A stretch of 64,000 nt of DNA from Hydrogenovibrio sp. JE_KL2 (GCF_009296185.1 NZ_WBJR01000001.1:310001-374000), one strand, 5' to 3'; shown: positions 36,628 to 46,065, numbered from the stretch's first letter. A program made the numbers and translations. The notes: generated by a model from the letters alone, not told the origin.

Positions 36628-38507
36628 ATGATCGACCAGATGGTTTCTAAGAGAACAATTCAGTATCTTAATGATCCACAGTGTCCGATCAATCCATCGG
36701 ATTCGGTATCTCTAGAGCAAACAGAGCTGTTGTTACAGTTGCAACGTGATGTGCTCGAAGATATTGTCATAACCAGAAATGCTTACGAAGTAGTCGATAA
36801 AATCTGCAGGCTTGCAGAAGAAATCCTACCGAATTCGGTTGCTTCCGTAATGTTGTTAAAGCATGGCGAACTGTTTGTTTATTGTGCGCCTAGTGTTCCC
36901 CCAGAAGGTATTCGACGTCTGAATGGCTTGAAACCAGGACCAAATCGGGGTCTTGCGGAAACGTAGTCTATAGAGAAAAACCCGCCTTTGTAACCGATAC
37001 CTTTACCGATGATCGCTGGAAAGATCTAATGCCTATTGCTCAAGATTTCGGCTTAAGAGCTTGCTGGTCAGTTCCTTTGAGAATTGAAAAAGATGAGTTG
37101 GTGGGAACCTTTGCACTAACCAGTTTCGAAACCCGTTCACCTTCGCTGTTTCATCGTCGCCTGCTCGATACCTGTAGTTTTTTAGTTAGTATTATTTTAA
37201 AACGCGAAAAGCTTGAAAAGCGCTTGGTTGATGCCGCCTATTTTGATTCTTTAACCAAATTATCCAACCGTGAAAAGTTGCAGGTGGATTTAAATACCTT
37301 CATGACACAAGGAAAAGAATTTGTTCTGGTTTTTGTTGGTTTGGATCGCTTCAAGTCGGTGAATGATACTTATGGTCATGAGACAGGGGACTATGTTTTA
37401 TCACAAGTGGCCAAGCGTCTGTCCTCAAGTTGTAATATCGCGCTAGGTGTTTACCGCATTACAGGGGATGAGTTTGCCATTGCAATTGAAAGCCCTAGAA
37501 GCCTTCAGGCTTGTGAAGCCTTGGCTCAACAAATTGAAATCGTACTAAATCCTTCATTCAGTTTTAACGATGCAGAGTTTTTTATACGGGCATGTGCTGG
37601 GTTTGCTTATCCATTGGGCCCTGAAGATACGGTTTCCGAGTTGATGAGACGTGCCGATACGGCAATGTATGCAGCCAAAGAATGCAAAGATAAAAATTTT
37701 GCGGTATTTACGCCTGAAATGGCGGATAAGGTACAAGAGCAAGTTCAGCTTGAAAGGGATTTGCATAGAGCCATTAGAGATGATGAGTTTGAAGTGTTTT
37801 ATCAACCTGTCATGGGCGGAGATGGTCAGTCTATCCATTCTATGGAAGCGTTGATTCGTTGGCACCATCCTCAGAAAGGATTGATTGCGCCAAACGTATT
37901 TATTCCCTTGGCAGAAGAAGCAGGTTTAATCCCTCAAATTTCTTGTTTAGTGGTTGAGCATGCGTTGAAGTTCATGAGCAACCTTAAGGCTAAAAACCTA
38001 CCTTTACACCGTGTTTCAATTAACCTGTCAGGTCGAGAGTTTAATCATAAGCATATCAATGAATTGATGAGTTTGATCGAGGATCAAGGTTTGACGGGAT
38101 ACTTTGAATTCGAATTGTTGGAAAGTTATTTGATGGAAAATGCGGAGGAGGTTATCTCCTTGCTGGATTCTGTCAGAAAACGTGGCATCAGCATTGCGAT
38201 TGACGATTTTGGAACAGGGTATTCATCCCTCAGTTACTTGAAGAAGTTTCCGGTAGATAAAATTAAAATTGATCAGTCTTTGGTGAAGGATATTGTATTT
38301 GACCATAACGACCTGGAAATCAGTAAGGCAGTTGTTGCCATGGCGCGAAGCTTGGGCTTAAGCGTGGTTGCAGAAGGGGTGGAGACTGAGGCACATAGCC
38401 TGTTATTGTCTGAGCTGGGGGTTGATTATCTTCAGGGCTACTTCTTTTCGAAGCCGGTTCCTGCTTCTGAAATGGAAGTCTTTCTTCACAATTCAAAAAC
38501 CATCTAA
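36628..38507 (+). pseudogene. GAF-GGDEF-EAL cyclic-di-GMP protein, broken by a frameshift
   Basis: Two frames together make one protein. The first (36628-36966, 112 aa) is the start of a GAF domain and stops at a TAG. The second is open across the junction and continues as the rest of GAF, a GGDEF domain and an EAL domain to 38507. Restoring one base near 36950 would give the expected GPNxGSCGNVVYREKPAFV joint, so a single T appears missing. The cyclase motif is TGDEF rather than GGDEF. The EAL motif (EALIRW) and DDFGTGYSSL are intact, so the ancestral protein was more likely a phosphodiesterase. An internal start (ATG 37029) could still give a GGDEF-EAL product. Confidence 0.85.
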
Positions 38508-38516
38508 GTACGGCGT

Positions 38517-39323
38517 TTAGCTGTCGTCTTGACCCGCGTTATCTTGCGCTGAATTTTTATCGCGCTGACGGTTAAAGTCGATGACTTTTTGGACGTCATC
38601 CATATTGGTTTTCATGCCCAGTTTTTGGTAACTGTCTCTCATGAGAACCAAAGAATCCATGTTAACCATTGATCTGGGGTAGTTGGAGATAACCAGCCTT
38701 GCGCGGTTCGCTGCAGCCAAGTAAGCCTTACGCTTGTAGTAATAAGTGGCTACCTGATATTCGTGGCGCGCTAAGCGGTTGCGTAGAATAATCAAACGTT
38801 TTCTGGAGGCAGCTGCGTATTTGCTGGTTGGAAAGCGGCTAATCAACTCCATGTAATCTTGATAAGCATCTTCAGTTGAAGCCATGTCTCGATAAGCCGG
38901 GTCGGTCAACCAGCTATCAAACCAACTTTTATTGATGGAATCTGCTGCTAGCGCTTTCAGGTAAAGTGCATAGGGAATAGCGCGATGTTTAGGGTATAGG
39001 CGAATGAATTCGCTTAATTCACGTTTAGCGGATTCTGGTTCATCATATTTATAGTAAGCATAGGCAAGCTCTAGGTAAGACTGCTCAGCATATTTTCCGT
39101 AAGGGAAGTAGGACTGCAATTTCTCATAATACTTGATTGCGGTTTCCCACTGCTCGCTGTTATAGGCTTCTTTTGCGTGGTCGTAGAACTCTTTAACCGT
39201 CCACTGGGATTCGTCTTTTTCAACTAATGAAGAGCAACCGTTTAGTGTAAAAACGGAAAGCAACAGAGAAAGAATGAGAAAATTTTTCAACGGTCTGCGG
39301 AAACGCATCGATAGTGAGTTCAT
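38517..39323 (-). CDS. bamD: Outer-membrane assembly lipoprotein BamD
   Basis: BamD is the essential lipoprotein of the BAM complex that inserts beta-barrels. The 268-aa product has a signal peptide with lipobox LNGC (Cys30) followed by five TPR-like repeats (for example YDHAKEAYNSEQWETAIKYY, and AYYKYDEPESAKRELSEFI) to about residue 245. The tail is polar. The start may be the second Met (MRFRRP) because neither has a clear ribosome site. Divergent rluD-pgeF is the same arrangement as in E. coli. Confidence 0.94.
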   Translation of the reverse strand: MNSLSMRFRRPLKNFLILSLLLSVFTLNGCSSLVEKDESQWTVKEFYDHAKEAYNSEQWETAIKYYEKLQSYFPYGKYAEQSYLELAYAYYKYDEPESAKRELSEFIRLYPKHRAIPYALYLKALAADSINKSWFDSWLTDPAYRDMASTEDAYQDYMELISRFPTSKYAAASRKRLIILRNRLARHEYQVATYYYKRKAYLAAANRARLVISNYPRSMVNMDSLVLMRDSYQKLGMKTNMDDVQKVIDFNRQRDKNSAQDNAGQDDS

Positions 39324-39385
39324 TTAGTCTAGTTGGTTAGAATTCGGTTAGAATATGCAAAACACAAATTATAGCACAGGCTAAA

Positions 39386-39402
39386 AATAGTCATAGACTA
39401 TT
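39386..39402. promoter_or_regulatory. Perfect palindrome in the bamD-rluD divergent gap
   Basis: AATAGTC-ATA-GACTATT (17 bp) lies about 65 bases from each start codon. The position suits an operator for either promoter. No known regulator site is matched. Confidence 0.35.
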
Positions 39403-39470
39403 CGGTGCCTCTTAATAACTTTGTCATGATGTATCGAATAATAAGCTATTGGATGTAAGAAGGAACGACT

Positions 39471-40520
39471 TTGACGCAACAAGAATTGACAACCACCATT
39501 CCGTTAGACAAGATTTCATCCCGTTTGGATGCGGTGCTTGCGGAGCTGTATCCAGATTATTCTCGTAATAGAATTCAGGATTGGATCAAAGCAGGTAATG
39601 TAACTTTGGATGGCACTATTCAGAAGAAGCCGAATTTCAAAGTATTGGGTGGCGAAAAGGTCGTTTTGCAGGCAGAACTGGACGATGAAGTTGTTTATGA
39701 AGCTCAAGAAATGGAGCTGGATATTGTTTACGAAGATAACGATATCCTAGTCATCAACAAGCCAGTAGGCATGGTAGTTCATCCCGGCGCAGGCAATCCA
39801 GACGGTACTTTGTTGAATGGCTTGCTGTTTTACGCACCAGCGCTGCGAGAAGTGCCAAGGGCGGGGATTGTCCACCGCTTGGACAAAGATACATCCGGCC
39901 TGATGGTGGTGGCAAAAACAGTGCCTGCCCAGACGCACTTGGTTGAACAGCTTCAACGACATGCGGTGGAGCGCGTTTATGATGCCGTTGTGGTTGGAAA
40001 GGTTATTTCCGGTGGAAAAGTAACCAAAAACATTGGTAGACACCCAACTGATCGTAAGCGTATGGCTGCTTTGAATGTTGGGGGGAAAACAGCGGTCTCT
40101 CATTATCGCGTGTTGGAACGTTTTCGAGAGCATACCCATGTTCGCGTTCAATTAGAAACAGGTCGCACTCACCAGATTCGTGTTCATATGTCTTCCATCG
40201 GTTTCCCTTTGGTGGGTGATCCGGTTTATGGTGGGCGCCTTCGCATTCCAAAAAGCATGATGCCGGAGTTTGTCGATTATCTTCGTAATTTCAAACGTCA
40301 GGCATTGCATGCAGGAATGCTGAGTTTGACTCATCCGATTAGCGGTAAGCTGATGAAGTGGAAAGCGCAGATGCCTGACGATATGCTGGATCTGATCGAT
40401 ATGCTTCGGGATGATATGGATGACTTCCAAGCTCAGTTTCATGGTTATGACGAATATGATTACGACTATGATAACGGTGTAGAGGTTGAGTGGGTCACCG
40501 ATGCCGATATTGCAGATTGA
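39471..40520 (+). CDS. rluD: 23S rRNA pseudouridine synthase RluD
   Basis: RluD makes pseudouridines 1911, 1915 and 1917 in helix 69 of 23S rRNA. The 349-aa product has an N-terminal S4 domain (about 17-75) and the RluA-type catalytic domain with HRLDKDTSG (135-143, catalytic Asp138) and RTHQIRVH. Translation starts at TTG with AGGAA upstream. The C-terminus has an Asp/Tyr-rich tail (YDEYDYDYDN) not usual in E. coli RluD. It overlaps pgeF by 20 bases. Confidence 0.94.
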   Translation: MTQQELTTTIPLDKISSRLDAVLAELYPDYSRNRIQDWIKAGNVTLDGTIQKKPNFKVLGGEKVVLQAELDDEVVYEAQEMELDIVYEDNDILVINKPVGMVVHPGAGNPDGTLLNGLLFYAPALREVPRAGIVHRLDKDTSGLMVVAKTVPAQTHLVEQLQRHAVERVYDAVVVGKVISGGKVTKNIGRHPTDRKRMAALNVGGKTAVSHYRVLERFREHTHVRVQLETGRTHQIRVHMSSIGFPLVGDPVYGGRLRIPKSMMPEFVDYLRNFKRQALHAGMLSLTHPISGKLMKWKAQMPDDMLDLIDMLRDDMDDFQAQFHGYDEYDYDYDNGVEVEWVTDADIAD

Positions 40521-41265
40521 GCATTTAACGCTTGTCCAACCAAATTGGACAGTTTCCCATAAAGTAAAAGCTTTCTGCACCACTCGCTTGTCCGGGCGTA
40601 GCGAAGGCGTTTACGACTCTTTTAATCTCGCAACCCATGTCGATGACGATGTAGCCGCTGTGCAAGCGAATCGTCAAACACTAAAAGAAACACTCAATCT
40701 TCCTTCAAAGCCCTTTTGGCTAGATCAGCAACATACAACTGTAGCAGTCGCATTTTCAGAAGAACTAAGCGCACAGAAGCCAGTAGCCGACGCAGCTTGG
40801 ACACAGAAAAAGGGGCAAGTGTTAACGGTGATGACAGCCGACTGTTTGCCAATTATCCTGGCAGATCATGATGCTTCAATTGTGGTTGCCATTCATGCCG
40901 GTTGGCGAGGCTTGGCAGAGGGTGTTATTGAGAAAACCCTAGCAAAACTCCCTGTTAAACCTGAAAGCTTGCAGGCATGGATAGGGCCTGCCATTTCACA
41001 GCGTTTTTTTGAGGTGGGTGGAGAAGTCTTGGATGCTTTCGTTGAAAAGCGAGTGGCTACATTGGACTTCTTCAAACAATCGGAATCAGATTCATCAAAG
41101 TACTTTGCAGATTTACCCAACCTGGCAGATTTTATCCTGCGTGAGTGTGGTGTCCGTGAAGTTTCTTTCAGTGGGTTGTGCAGCTATGATCAGCCGGAAC
41201 TCTTTTACTCTTATCGCAGAGATGGTGAAACGGGTCGCATGGCGACCCTGATTTGGTTAGATTGA
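40501..41265 (+). CDS. pgeF: Peptidoglycan editing factor PgeF / YfiH-type oxidase
   Basis: PgeF proteins remove wrongly incorporated residues from peptidoglycan precursors; the family was long called polyphenol oxidase or laccase-like. The 254-aa product has the metal-binding pattern TADCLPII, VVAIHAGWRGLAEG and the C-terminal CSYDQPELFYSYRRDG. I choose the ATG at 40501, inside the end of rluD. The rluD-pgeF order is conserved in gammaproteobacteria. A copy of the dispersed repeat, in inverted orientation, forms codons for PNLADF at 41116-41133. Confidence 0.92.
   Translation: MPILQIEHLTLVQPNWTVSHKVKAFCTTRLSGRSEGVYDSFNLATHVDDDVAAVQANRQTLKETLNLPSKPFWLDQQHTTVAVAFSEELSAQKPVADAAWTQKKGQVLTVMTADCLPIILADHDASIVVAIHAGWRGLAEGVIEKTLAKLPVKPESLQAWIGPAISQRFFEVGGEVLDAFVEKRVATLDFFKQSESDSSKYFADLPNLADFILRECGVREVSFSGLCSYDQPELFYSYRRDGETGRMATLIWLD
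41116..41133 (-). repeat. Dispersed repeat inside the pgeF reading frame
   Basis: CCCAACCTGGCAGATTTT is identical to the reverse complement of the intergenic repeat and encodes PNLADF in frame. The flanking protein remains family-like, so the match causes no visible disruption. Confidence 0.7.
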
Positions 41266-41283
41266 TTACAGCTTGATTAAGCC

Positions 41284-43275
41284 TTATTTCAGGCCACTAT
41301 TGATAAAGCTTTCACAACGTTCAATTTCTTCAGGAAGACCTTGAATAATTAAGGCATCGCCCACTCTGACCTTGGTTTTCGGATCAGGGTCGTCACCACG
41401 AACGTGTCCACGTTTGACGGATTTCAACATGACATTGAAGCTCTCACAATCCAATTCCTCAAGCGTCTTGCCGATCGCATAAGCAGATTCGTTGATATAA
41501 ACCGACTGGATGATCTGTCCAGCTTGAGATTGATCAAAAGAGGGGATGTCTGTTTCACCCGGATAAAGCCCTTCTAATAGACCGTAGCGATTTTTGCGTG
41601 CTTCTCTGGTTTGTCTAATGACTTGGCTAGGTGGGTGACCTAGCATTAGCAGCAAGTGTGAGGCGAACATGATGCTGGACTCGAAGGTATCTGGAATAAC
41701 CTCGGTGGCACCTGCGGCAATCAACTCCTGTAAATGCGTGTCATCCTGCGTTCTTACCAATACTGGCAGGTCTGGCGCGACATGCTTCAATGTCTTAAGC
41801 GTTTTGATGACTGCATGGTAGTCATGAAAACTGATGATCGCGACTTTAGCATTGTGAATGTTGGTGGCATGCAGCACGCTTTCTTTAGCGGAATCTCCGA
41901 AATAAACCGGCTCACCACTTTGCGCGGCTTCCTGCACTCGACGTATATCCATGTCCAGCGCAACGAAAGGCTGGTGAGACTTTTCCAAAAATTTAGCGGT
42001 GGTTTGTCCCACGCGTCCAAAGCCCAAAATCACGACGTGATCCTTAAGGAATTTGGAGTCTTCCTCGATGGTTTTTTCGATGTCCGCGAAGTTGGAGCTG
42101 TAACTTTCCTTACAAACGGTTTTGGCAATGGTACCGTTGAATTTGATGATGAAAGGCGAGGCGATCATGCTCAATACGGCAGAGGTCAGTACAATCTGAC
42201 TGAGCTCCAAAGGAAGTAGGTTGTTGGATAGGGCTAGCGTAACCAACACCAAACCGAACTCGCCAACTTGTCCCAGTGAAAGCGCTGTTCTTAAAGCAAC
42301 ACCTTCAGGGTGTTTTGCATACTTCATGACAAAGAAGATCGCAGTCACTTTTAGCAGGATGATACCAAACGTGATTAGAACGACGGAAACAAAATGCTCC
42401 AATACCAGCTCTGGAGAAATAATCATCCCCACGGTAATGAAGAACAATCCAAGTAAAATGTCTTGGAACGGGCGAATGTCAGCCTCTATTTGGTGGCGAT
42501 ACTCGGTCTCGCCCAGCATCATCCCCGCCATGAATGCACCCAGGGTCATGGAGATACCCATCTCTTCGGTAAAAGCTGCGGCAGCCAGTACCATGGTCAA
42601 AACCGTTAGCGTGAACAGCTCTTGTGATTTTGACGACGCCACTTCATGAAAAATAGGGCGCAGGATATAGCGTCCCACTAATAGAATGACAACAACAACG
42701 ATCAAGCCTTTTACTAGCGCAACACCCAGTTCCGCAGCCAAGCCATCACCCGTTGCTGACGCCAATGCTGGAATCAATATCAGTAAAGGAATGGCCATGA
42801 TGTCTTGAAAGATCAAGATACCAACCGTTGCTCGACCATGACGTGTTTGAATTTCGGATTGCTCTGTGAGCTGCTTGATGACAATTGCGGTTGAAGATAG
42901 TGCGAAGGCACTGGCAATAACGAAGCTGGCCTCAAAATTCAGTCCAAAACCGAAGTGAGACACCAGATAAACCACGAGACCCGTCACGAAAACCTGCATC
43001 GCGCCCAACCCGAAAACGGCTTTTCGCATCGCGATCATCTGCGACAAAGAGAATTCCAATCCTATGGCGAACAACAGGAAAACCACCCCGAACTCGGCGA
43101 GAAACTTAACGTTCTCTTCGCTGTGGATAAACCCAAGTCCAAAAGGACCGACGACCACACCGACGGCAATATAGTTCAGAATTGCCGGGATATGGGCTCT
43201 GCGGGAAATAGAAATCAGCACGACCGTTAAAATCAGAATCGAGACGATTTTAACGAACATATGTTGATCGGCCAT
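41284..43275 (-). CDS. Kef-type monovalent cation:proton antiporter (CPA2)
   Basis: This 663-aa protein has an N-terminal Na+/H+ exchanger membrane domain with about 12 helices (about 5-380), including the LFAIGLEFSL segment and GEFGLVLVTLA. A cytoplasmic TrkA-N (RCK) Rossmann domain begins at about 410 (VVILGFGRVGQTTAKFL), and a TrkA-C domain covers about 570-655. This order matches YbaL/KefB-like K+ or Na+ efflux systems. No KefF/KefG-type ancillary oxidoreductase gene lies beside it, so gating by glutathione adducts cannot be inferred. Confidence 0.9.
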   Translation of the reverse strand: MADQHMFVKIVSILILTVVLISISRRAHIPAILNYIAVGVVVGPFGLGFIHSEENVKFLAEFGVVFLLFAIGLEFSLSQMIAMRKAVFGLGAMQVFVTGLVVYLVSHFGFGLNFEASFVIASAFALSSTAIVIKQLTEQSEIQTRHGRATVGILIFQDIMAIPLLILIPALASATGDGLAAELGVALVKGLIVVVVILLVGRYILRPIFHEVASSKSQELFTLTVLTMVLAAAAFTEEMGISMTLGAFMAGMMLGETEYRHQIEADIRPFQDILLGLFFITVGMIISPELVLEHFVSVVLITFGIILLKVTAIFFVMKYAKHPEGVALRTALSLGQVGEFGLVLVTLALSNNLLPLELSQIVLTSAVLSMIASPFIIKFNGTIAKTVCKESYSSNFADIEKTIEEDSKFLKDHVVILGFGRVGQTTAKFLEKSHQPFVALDMDIRRVQEAAQSGEPVYFGDSAKESVLHATNIHNAKVAIISFHDYHAVIKTLKTLKHVAPDLPVLVRTQDDTHLQELIAAGATEVIPDTFESSIMFASHLLLMLGHPPSQVIRQTREARKNRYGLLEGLYPGETDIPSFDQSQAGQIIQSVYINESAYAIGKTLEELDCESFNVMLKSVKRGHVRGDDPDPKTKVRVGDALIIQGLPEEIERCESFINSGLK

Positions 43276-43442
43276 AAAGATGTTTTTCCTAGTTTAATGG
43301 TTTGCAAATGTAATTAAGCTGATTTTAACTTTATCACTTAATGTATTGATTACTAAAGATAATGTCAAAAATTACCGTCTTGGAACGGTTTATATTGTGC
43401 TAAGTTAGGTCTGTGCGTTAAGTATTTATCAGTAAGAATGAG

Positions 43443-44285
43443 TTACAAGAACTCGAATCGCATAGATAAATCCACGGCACGAATATTTTTTGTAATGGCA
43501 CCGGTAGAAATAAAATCAACTTGCGTACTGGCAAGTGTAGACAGTTGTTCCAACTCGACATTGCCCGAAACTTCCAGTTTGGCTTGCCCGTGGTTTATTT
43601 GAACCGCCTCGTGAATCATCTCAACATTGAAGTTATCCAGCATGATGATATCCGCGCCTGCTTCCAAGGCTTGCTTGACCTCATCCAATGTCTCGGTTTC
43701 AACTTCGACTGTGGTGTTTGGGTATAACTGCTTGGCGGAGCGCACCGCGTTTTGAATGCCATGTGCTGCCATGATATGGTTTTCTTTCAATAAGATAGCA
43801 TCATACAATCCAATTCTATGGTTTCTACCACCGCCACAGTGTACCGCATATTTTTGCGCCAATCGTAAGCCCGGTAGTGTTTTTCGTGTATCCAATAATT
43901 GTGTACGAGAGCCGTTTAGTTTTTCAACATAACGCGCAGTTTCCGTCGCCGTTGCTGAAAGTGTTTGCAAAAAGTTCAAAGCACTTCGTTCGCCGGATAG
44001 TAAGATTCTGGCATTGCCATTCAACTCGCACAATAGACTACCGGCCTTAACAGAGTCGCCTTCTTTACAATGCCAAACGATTTCGGTTGCCGGGTCCAGG
44101 TGCTTGAAAACGGCATCAAACCAAGGTCTTCCACAAATAACGGCATCTTCCTTGGTGATGATGCGTGCCTTGGCTTGTTGCAGTTCATCAATGAGAGAAG
44201 CACTTAAATCGCCGGTGGCAATGTCTTCTTTTAATGCTGTTTCAATATTTAGCTCAAGGTGTTGGAAGTAATCTAATTCTGACAT
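43443..44285 (-). CDS. nadC: Nicotinate-nucleotide diphosphorylase (quinolinate PRTase)
   Basis: NadC converts quinolinate and PRPP to nicotinate mononucleotide, the step after NadA. The 280-aa product has the family motifs LLSGERSALNFLQTLS, DTRKTLPGLR..K.AV.CGGG..HR and the barrel-end segment SGNVELEQLS. The gene is divergent from ampD across 193 bases, as in E. coli. No NadR or NrtR-like site was recognised upstream. Confidence 0.96.
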   Translation of the reverse strand: MSELDYFQHLELNIETALKEDIATGDLSASLIDELQQAKARIITKEDAVICGRPWFDAVFKHLDPATEIVWHCKEGDSVKAGSLLCELNGNARILLSGERSALNFLQTLSATATETARYVEKLNGSRTQLLDTRKTLPGLRLAQKYAVHCGGGRNHRIGLYDAILLKENHIMAAHGIQNAVRSAKQLYPNTTVEVETETLDEVKQALEAGADIIMLDNFNVEMIHEAVQINHGQAKLEVSGNVELEQLSTLASTQVDFISTGAITKNIRAVDLSMRFEFL

Positions 44286-44478
44286 GAAGTTATTGTGTGT
44301 AAGTTGTTTTGGATTATTGTACCTGAGAAGGACGATGAATACTGATTTTGAGCACGGGAAGCCGAAAATATTTTACATTTAAATGAATCCGTTTTTTTGC
44401 ATGTAAAGTAAAAGTGTGAACCGCGTTGTGCAAGTGGTGAATCAGTGAAAGTTACCAAAGAAAACAACTCTGTGTAAA

Positions 44479-45075
44479 ATGGATGTTTTAAATCCTGTAT
44501 CTAAAAAGTTTGGAATGGTATTGAAAGTAGACTTGGAAACCGGCTTGTTAAATCAGGCCAATTTTGTTCCCAGCCCGAATTGCGATGAGCGTCCGGAAGG
44601 CACAGCTATTGAGCTGGTCGTGGTTCATGGAATCAGTCTGCCGCCTAGGCAATTTGGTGGGCAAGGTGTAGAGCAACTCTTTACCAATCAATTGAATCCA
44701 GAAGATGACCCTTATTACAAAACAATAGAGGGGTTGAAGGTTTCCGCTCATCTTTTCATTAATCGCAAAGGGGAGGTGACACAGTTTGTGCCTTTTCATC
44801 TGCGAGCATGGCATGCCGGGGTTTCTCGTTACCAAGCGCGAGATAAATGTAATGATTTTTCGATAGGCATTGAGCTGGAAGGGACGGATCACACCCCTTA
44901 TACCGCATCGCAGTATTCTGCGCTGAAACAGGCGGTTCAGGCGATTATGGAAGCCTATCCCTCTATCCCTAAAGATGCAGTGACAGGGCATGAACATATC
45001 GCGCCCGGCAGAAAGACCGATCCGGGGCCTTATTTTATGTGGGCGGCAATACGGTCTTCAGGCGGAAAAGCTTAA
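44479..45075 (+). CDS. ampD: 1,6-anhydro-MurNAc-L-alanine amidase AmpD
   Basis: AmpD cleaves anhydromuropeptides during cell-wall recycling in the cytoplasm. The 198-aa product has the amidase_2 fold with zinc ligands His50 (VVVHGIS), His171 (TGHEHIAPGRKTDPGP) and Asp181. No signal peptide is present, in agreement with AmpD rather than AmiD. The ribosome site before the ATG is weak. In enterics AmpD loss induces AmpC, but no ampC/ampR lies in view. Confidence 0.94.
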   Translation: MDVLNPVSKKFGMVLKVDLETGLLNQANFVPSPNCDERPEGTAIELVVVHGISLPPRQFGGQGVEQLFTNQLNPEDDPYYKTIEGLKVSAHLFINRKGEVTQFVPFHLRAWHAGVSRYQARDKCNDFSIGIELEGTDHTPYTASQYSALKQAVQAIMEAYPSIPKDAVTGHEHIAPGRKTDPGPYFMWAAIRSSGGKA

Positions 45076-45079
45076 AATA

Positions 45080-45325
45080 TTAAGCGATCCAGCCGCCGTT
45101 GTTGTTTTTCTTTGATGGCGTGGAAGGCGGGTTGTCCTGCTTCGATTCAAACCGCATACAGGGTTCTCCCGAAGTTTCGTAGACCACGACGCTTGGCAAT
45201 CTTTGGGTTTTAAACCCGAACGCACGACACCCCTTGGGTTTAGCAGTATCCCAAGTGACAAAAAAGTGTCGGCATTTAAAACAATCTACCGGCTCAAAGT
45301 TTGAATCTGGATTAACCTTACTCAT
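45080..45325 (-). CDS. Conserved small Cys-rich (zinc-ribbon-like) protein
   Basis: This 81-aa protein has four cysteines in a CFKCRHFFVTWD...GCRAFGF...GEPCMRFE pattern, a compact arrangement suited to one zinc ion or iron-sulfur site. I recognise it as a small conserved proteobacterial protein often mislabelled as uracil-DNA glycosylase. It is much too short for that enzyme. The C-terminus is a polar Asn/Lys/Ser tail. It converges on ampD with a 4-base gap and is divergent from flavodoxin. Confidence 0.75.
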   Translation of the reverse strand: MSKVNPDSNFEPVDCFKCRHFFVTWDTAKPKGCRAFGFKTQRLPSVVVYETSGEPCMRFESKQDNPPSTPSKKNNNGGWIA

Positions 45326-45501
45326 TCTGTGGTATAAATTTTTTTAAGTCGCAATTAATAATTGTTATGCTAATATTCTGCAAAATTTGAAAGAAATGCT
45401 TTTAAATTAAATTCTAAAGCAAAGATTAAACACTGTGCATTGCTTATTGCATTTTATATTGTTTAAATTGAAATAATCTTAAATAAAAAAAGGGATTGAT
45501 T

Positions 45502-46017
45502 ATGGCTCAAGTCGGTCTTTTCTACGGTACTGATACTGGAAACACTGAACGTGTCGCGGATATGATTAAAGACAAAATCGGTGCAGACAAGGTTGATGTC
45601 TACGATATCGCTTCTGCAAGTGCTGCGGATTTTGCAAAATACGACAAAATTATTCTAGGTCAGCCGACTTGGTACTATGGTGAACTACAAAGTAGTTGGG
45701 ATGACTTCTGGGAAGACTTCAAATCAGTCGATTTTACCAACAAGCAAGTGGCTTGTTTTGGTTTGGGTGACCAAGCCGACTACGCCGAATACTTCTTGGA
45801 TGCGATGGGGCTGATGCATGATGTTGCATTAGAAAACGGCTCGATTCCAGCTGGTTATTGGTCAACTGACGGTTATCAGTTCGATGAATCAAAAGCGGTT
45901 ACCGATGATGGTGAGTTCTTCGTTGGCTTGGCGATTGATGAAGATCAGCAGCCAGAAAAGACTGCTGAACGTGTTGACCAATGGGTTGATCAAATTAAGG
46001 AAGAAATGGCGCTTTAA
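45502..46017 (+). CDS. fldA: Flavodoxin (long-chain)
   Basis: This FMN electron carrier has 171 aa. The phosphate-binding loop GTDTGNTER lies at about 8-16, the first flavin loop is QPTWYYGELQSSW near 55-67, and the second is GLGDQADYAEYF near 91-102. The long insert typical of FldA/NifF-type flavodoxins is present. The start at 45502 has AAGGG seven bases upstream. It may replace ferredoxin under iron limitation or serve biosynthetic reductases; no Fur box was recognised. It is a single gene ended by a perfect repeat-derived hairpin. Confidence 0.93.
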   Translation: MAQVGLFYGTDTGNTERVADMIKDKIGADKVDVYDIASASAADFAKYDKIILGQPTWYYGELQSSWDDFWEDFKSVDFTNKQVACFGLGDQADYAEYFLDAMGLMHDVALENGSIPAGYWSTDGYQFDESKAVTDDGEFFVGLAIDEDQQPEKTAERVDQWVDQIKEEMAL

Positions 46018-46032
46018 GCGTTCATTCTTATG

Positions 46033-46065
46033 AAAATCTACCAGACCCCAACCTGGTAGATTTTT
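46033..46065 (+). terminator. Flavodoxin terminator built from the dispersed repeat
   Basis: AAAATCTACCAG (46033-46044) and CTGGTAGATTTT (46053-46064) form a perfect 12-bp stem around ACCCCAAC, followed by T and G-CTTTT. It is a compact form of the inverted repeat pair: a full copy on the minus strand (46046-46065) plus a half copy. It lies 15 bases after the flavodoxin stop. Confidence 0.8.

Noticed and set aside
44372-44407. TTTACAT...ATGTAAA arms upstream of ampD as a third copy of the palindrome
   Set aside because: The spacer is 22 bases and the core differs from the two 21-bp palindromes; the AT-rich match is likely by chance.
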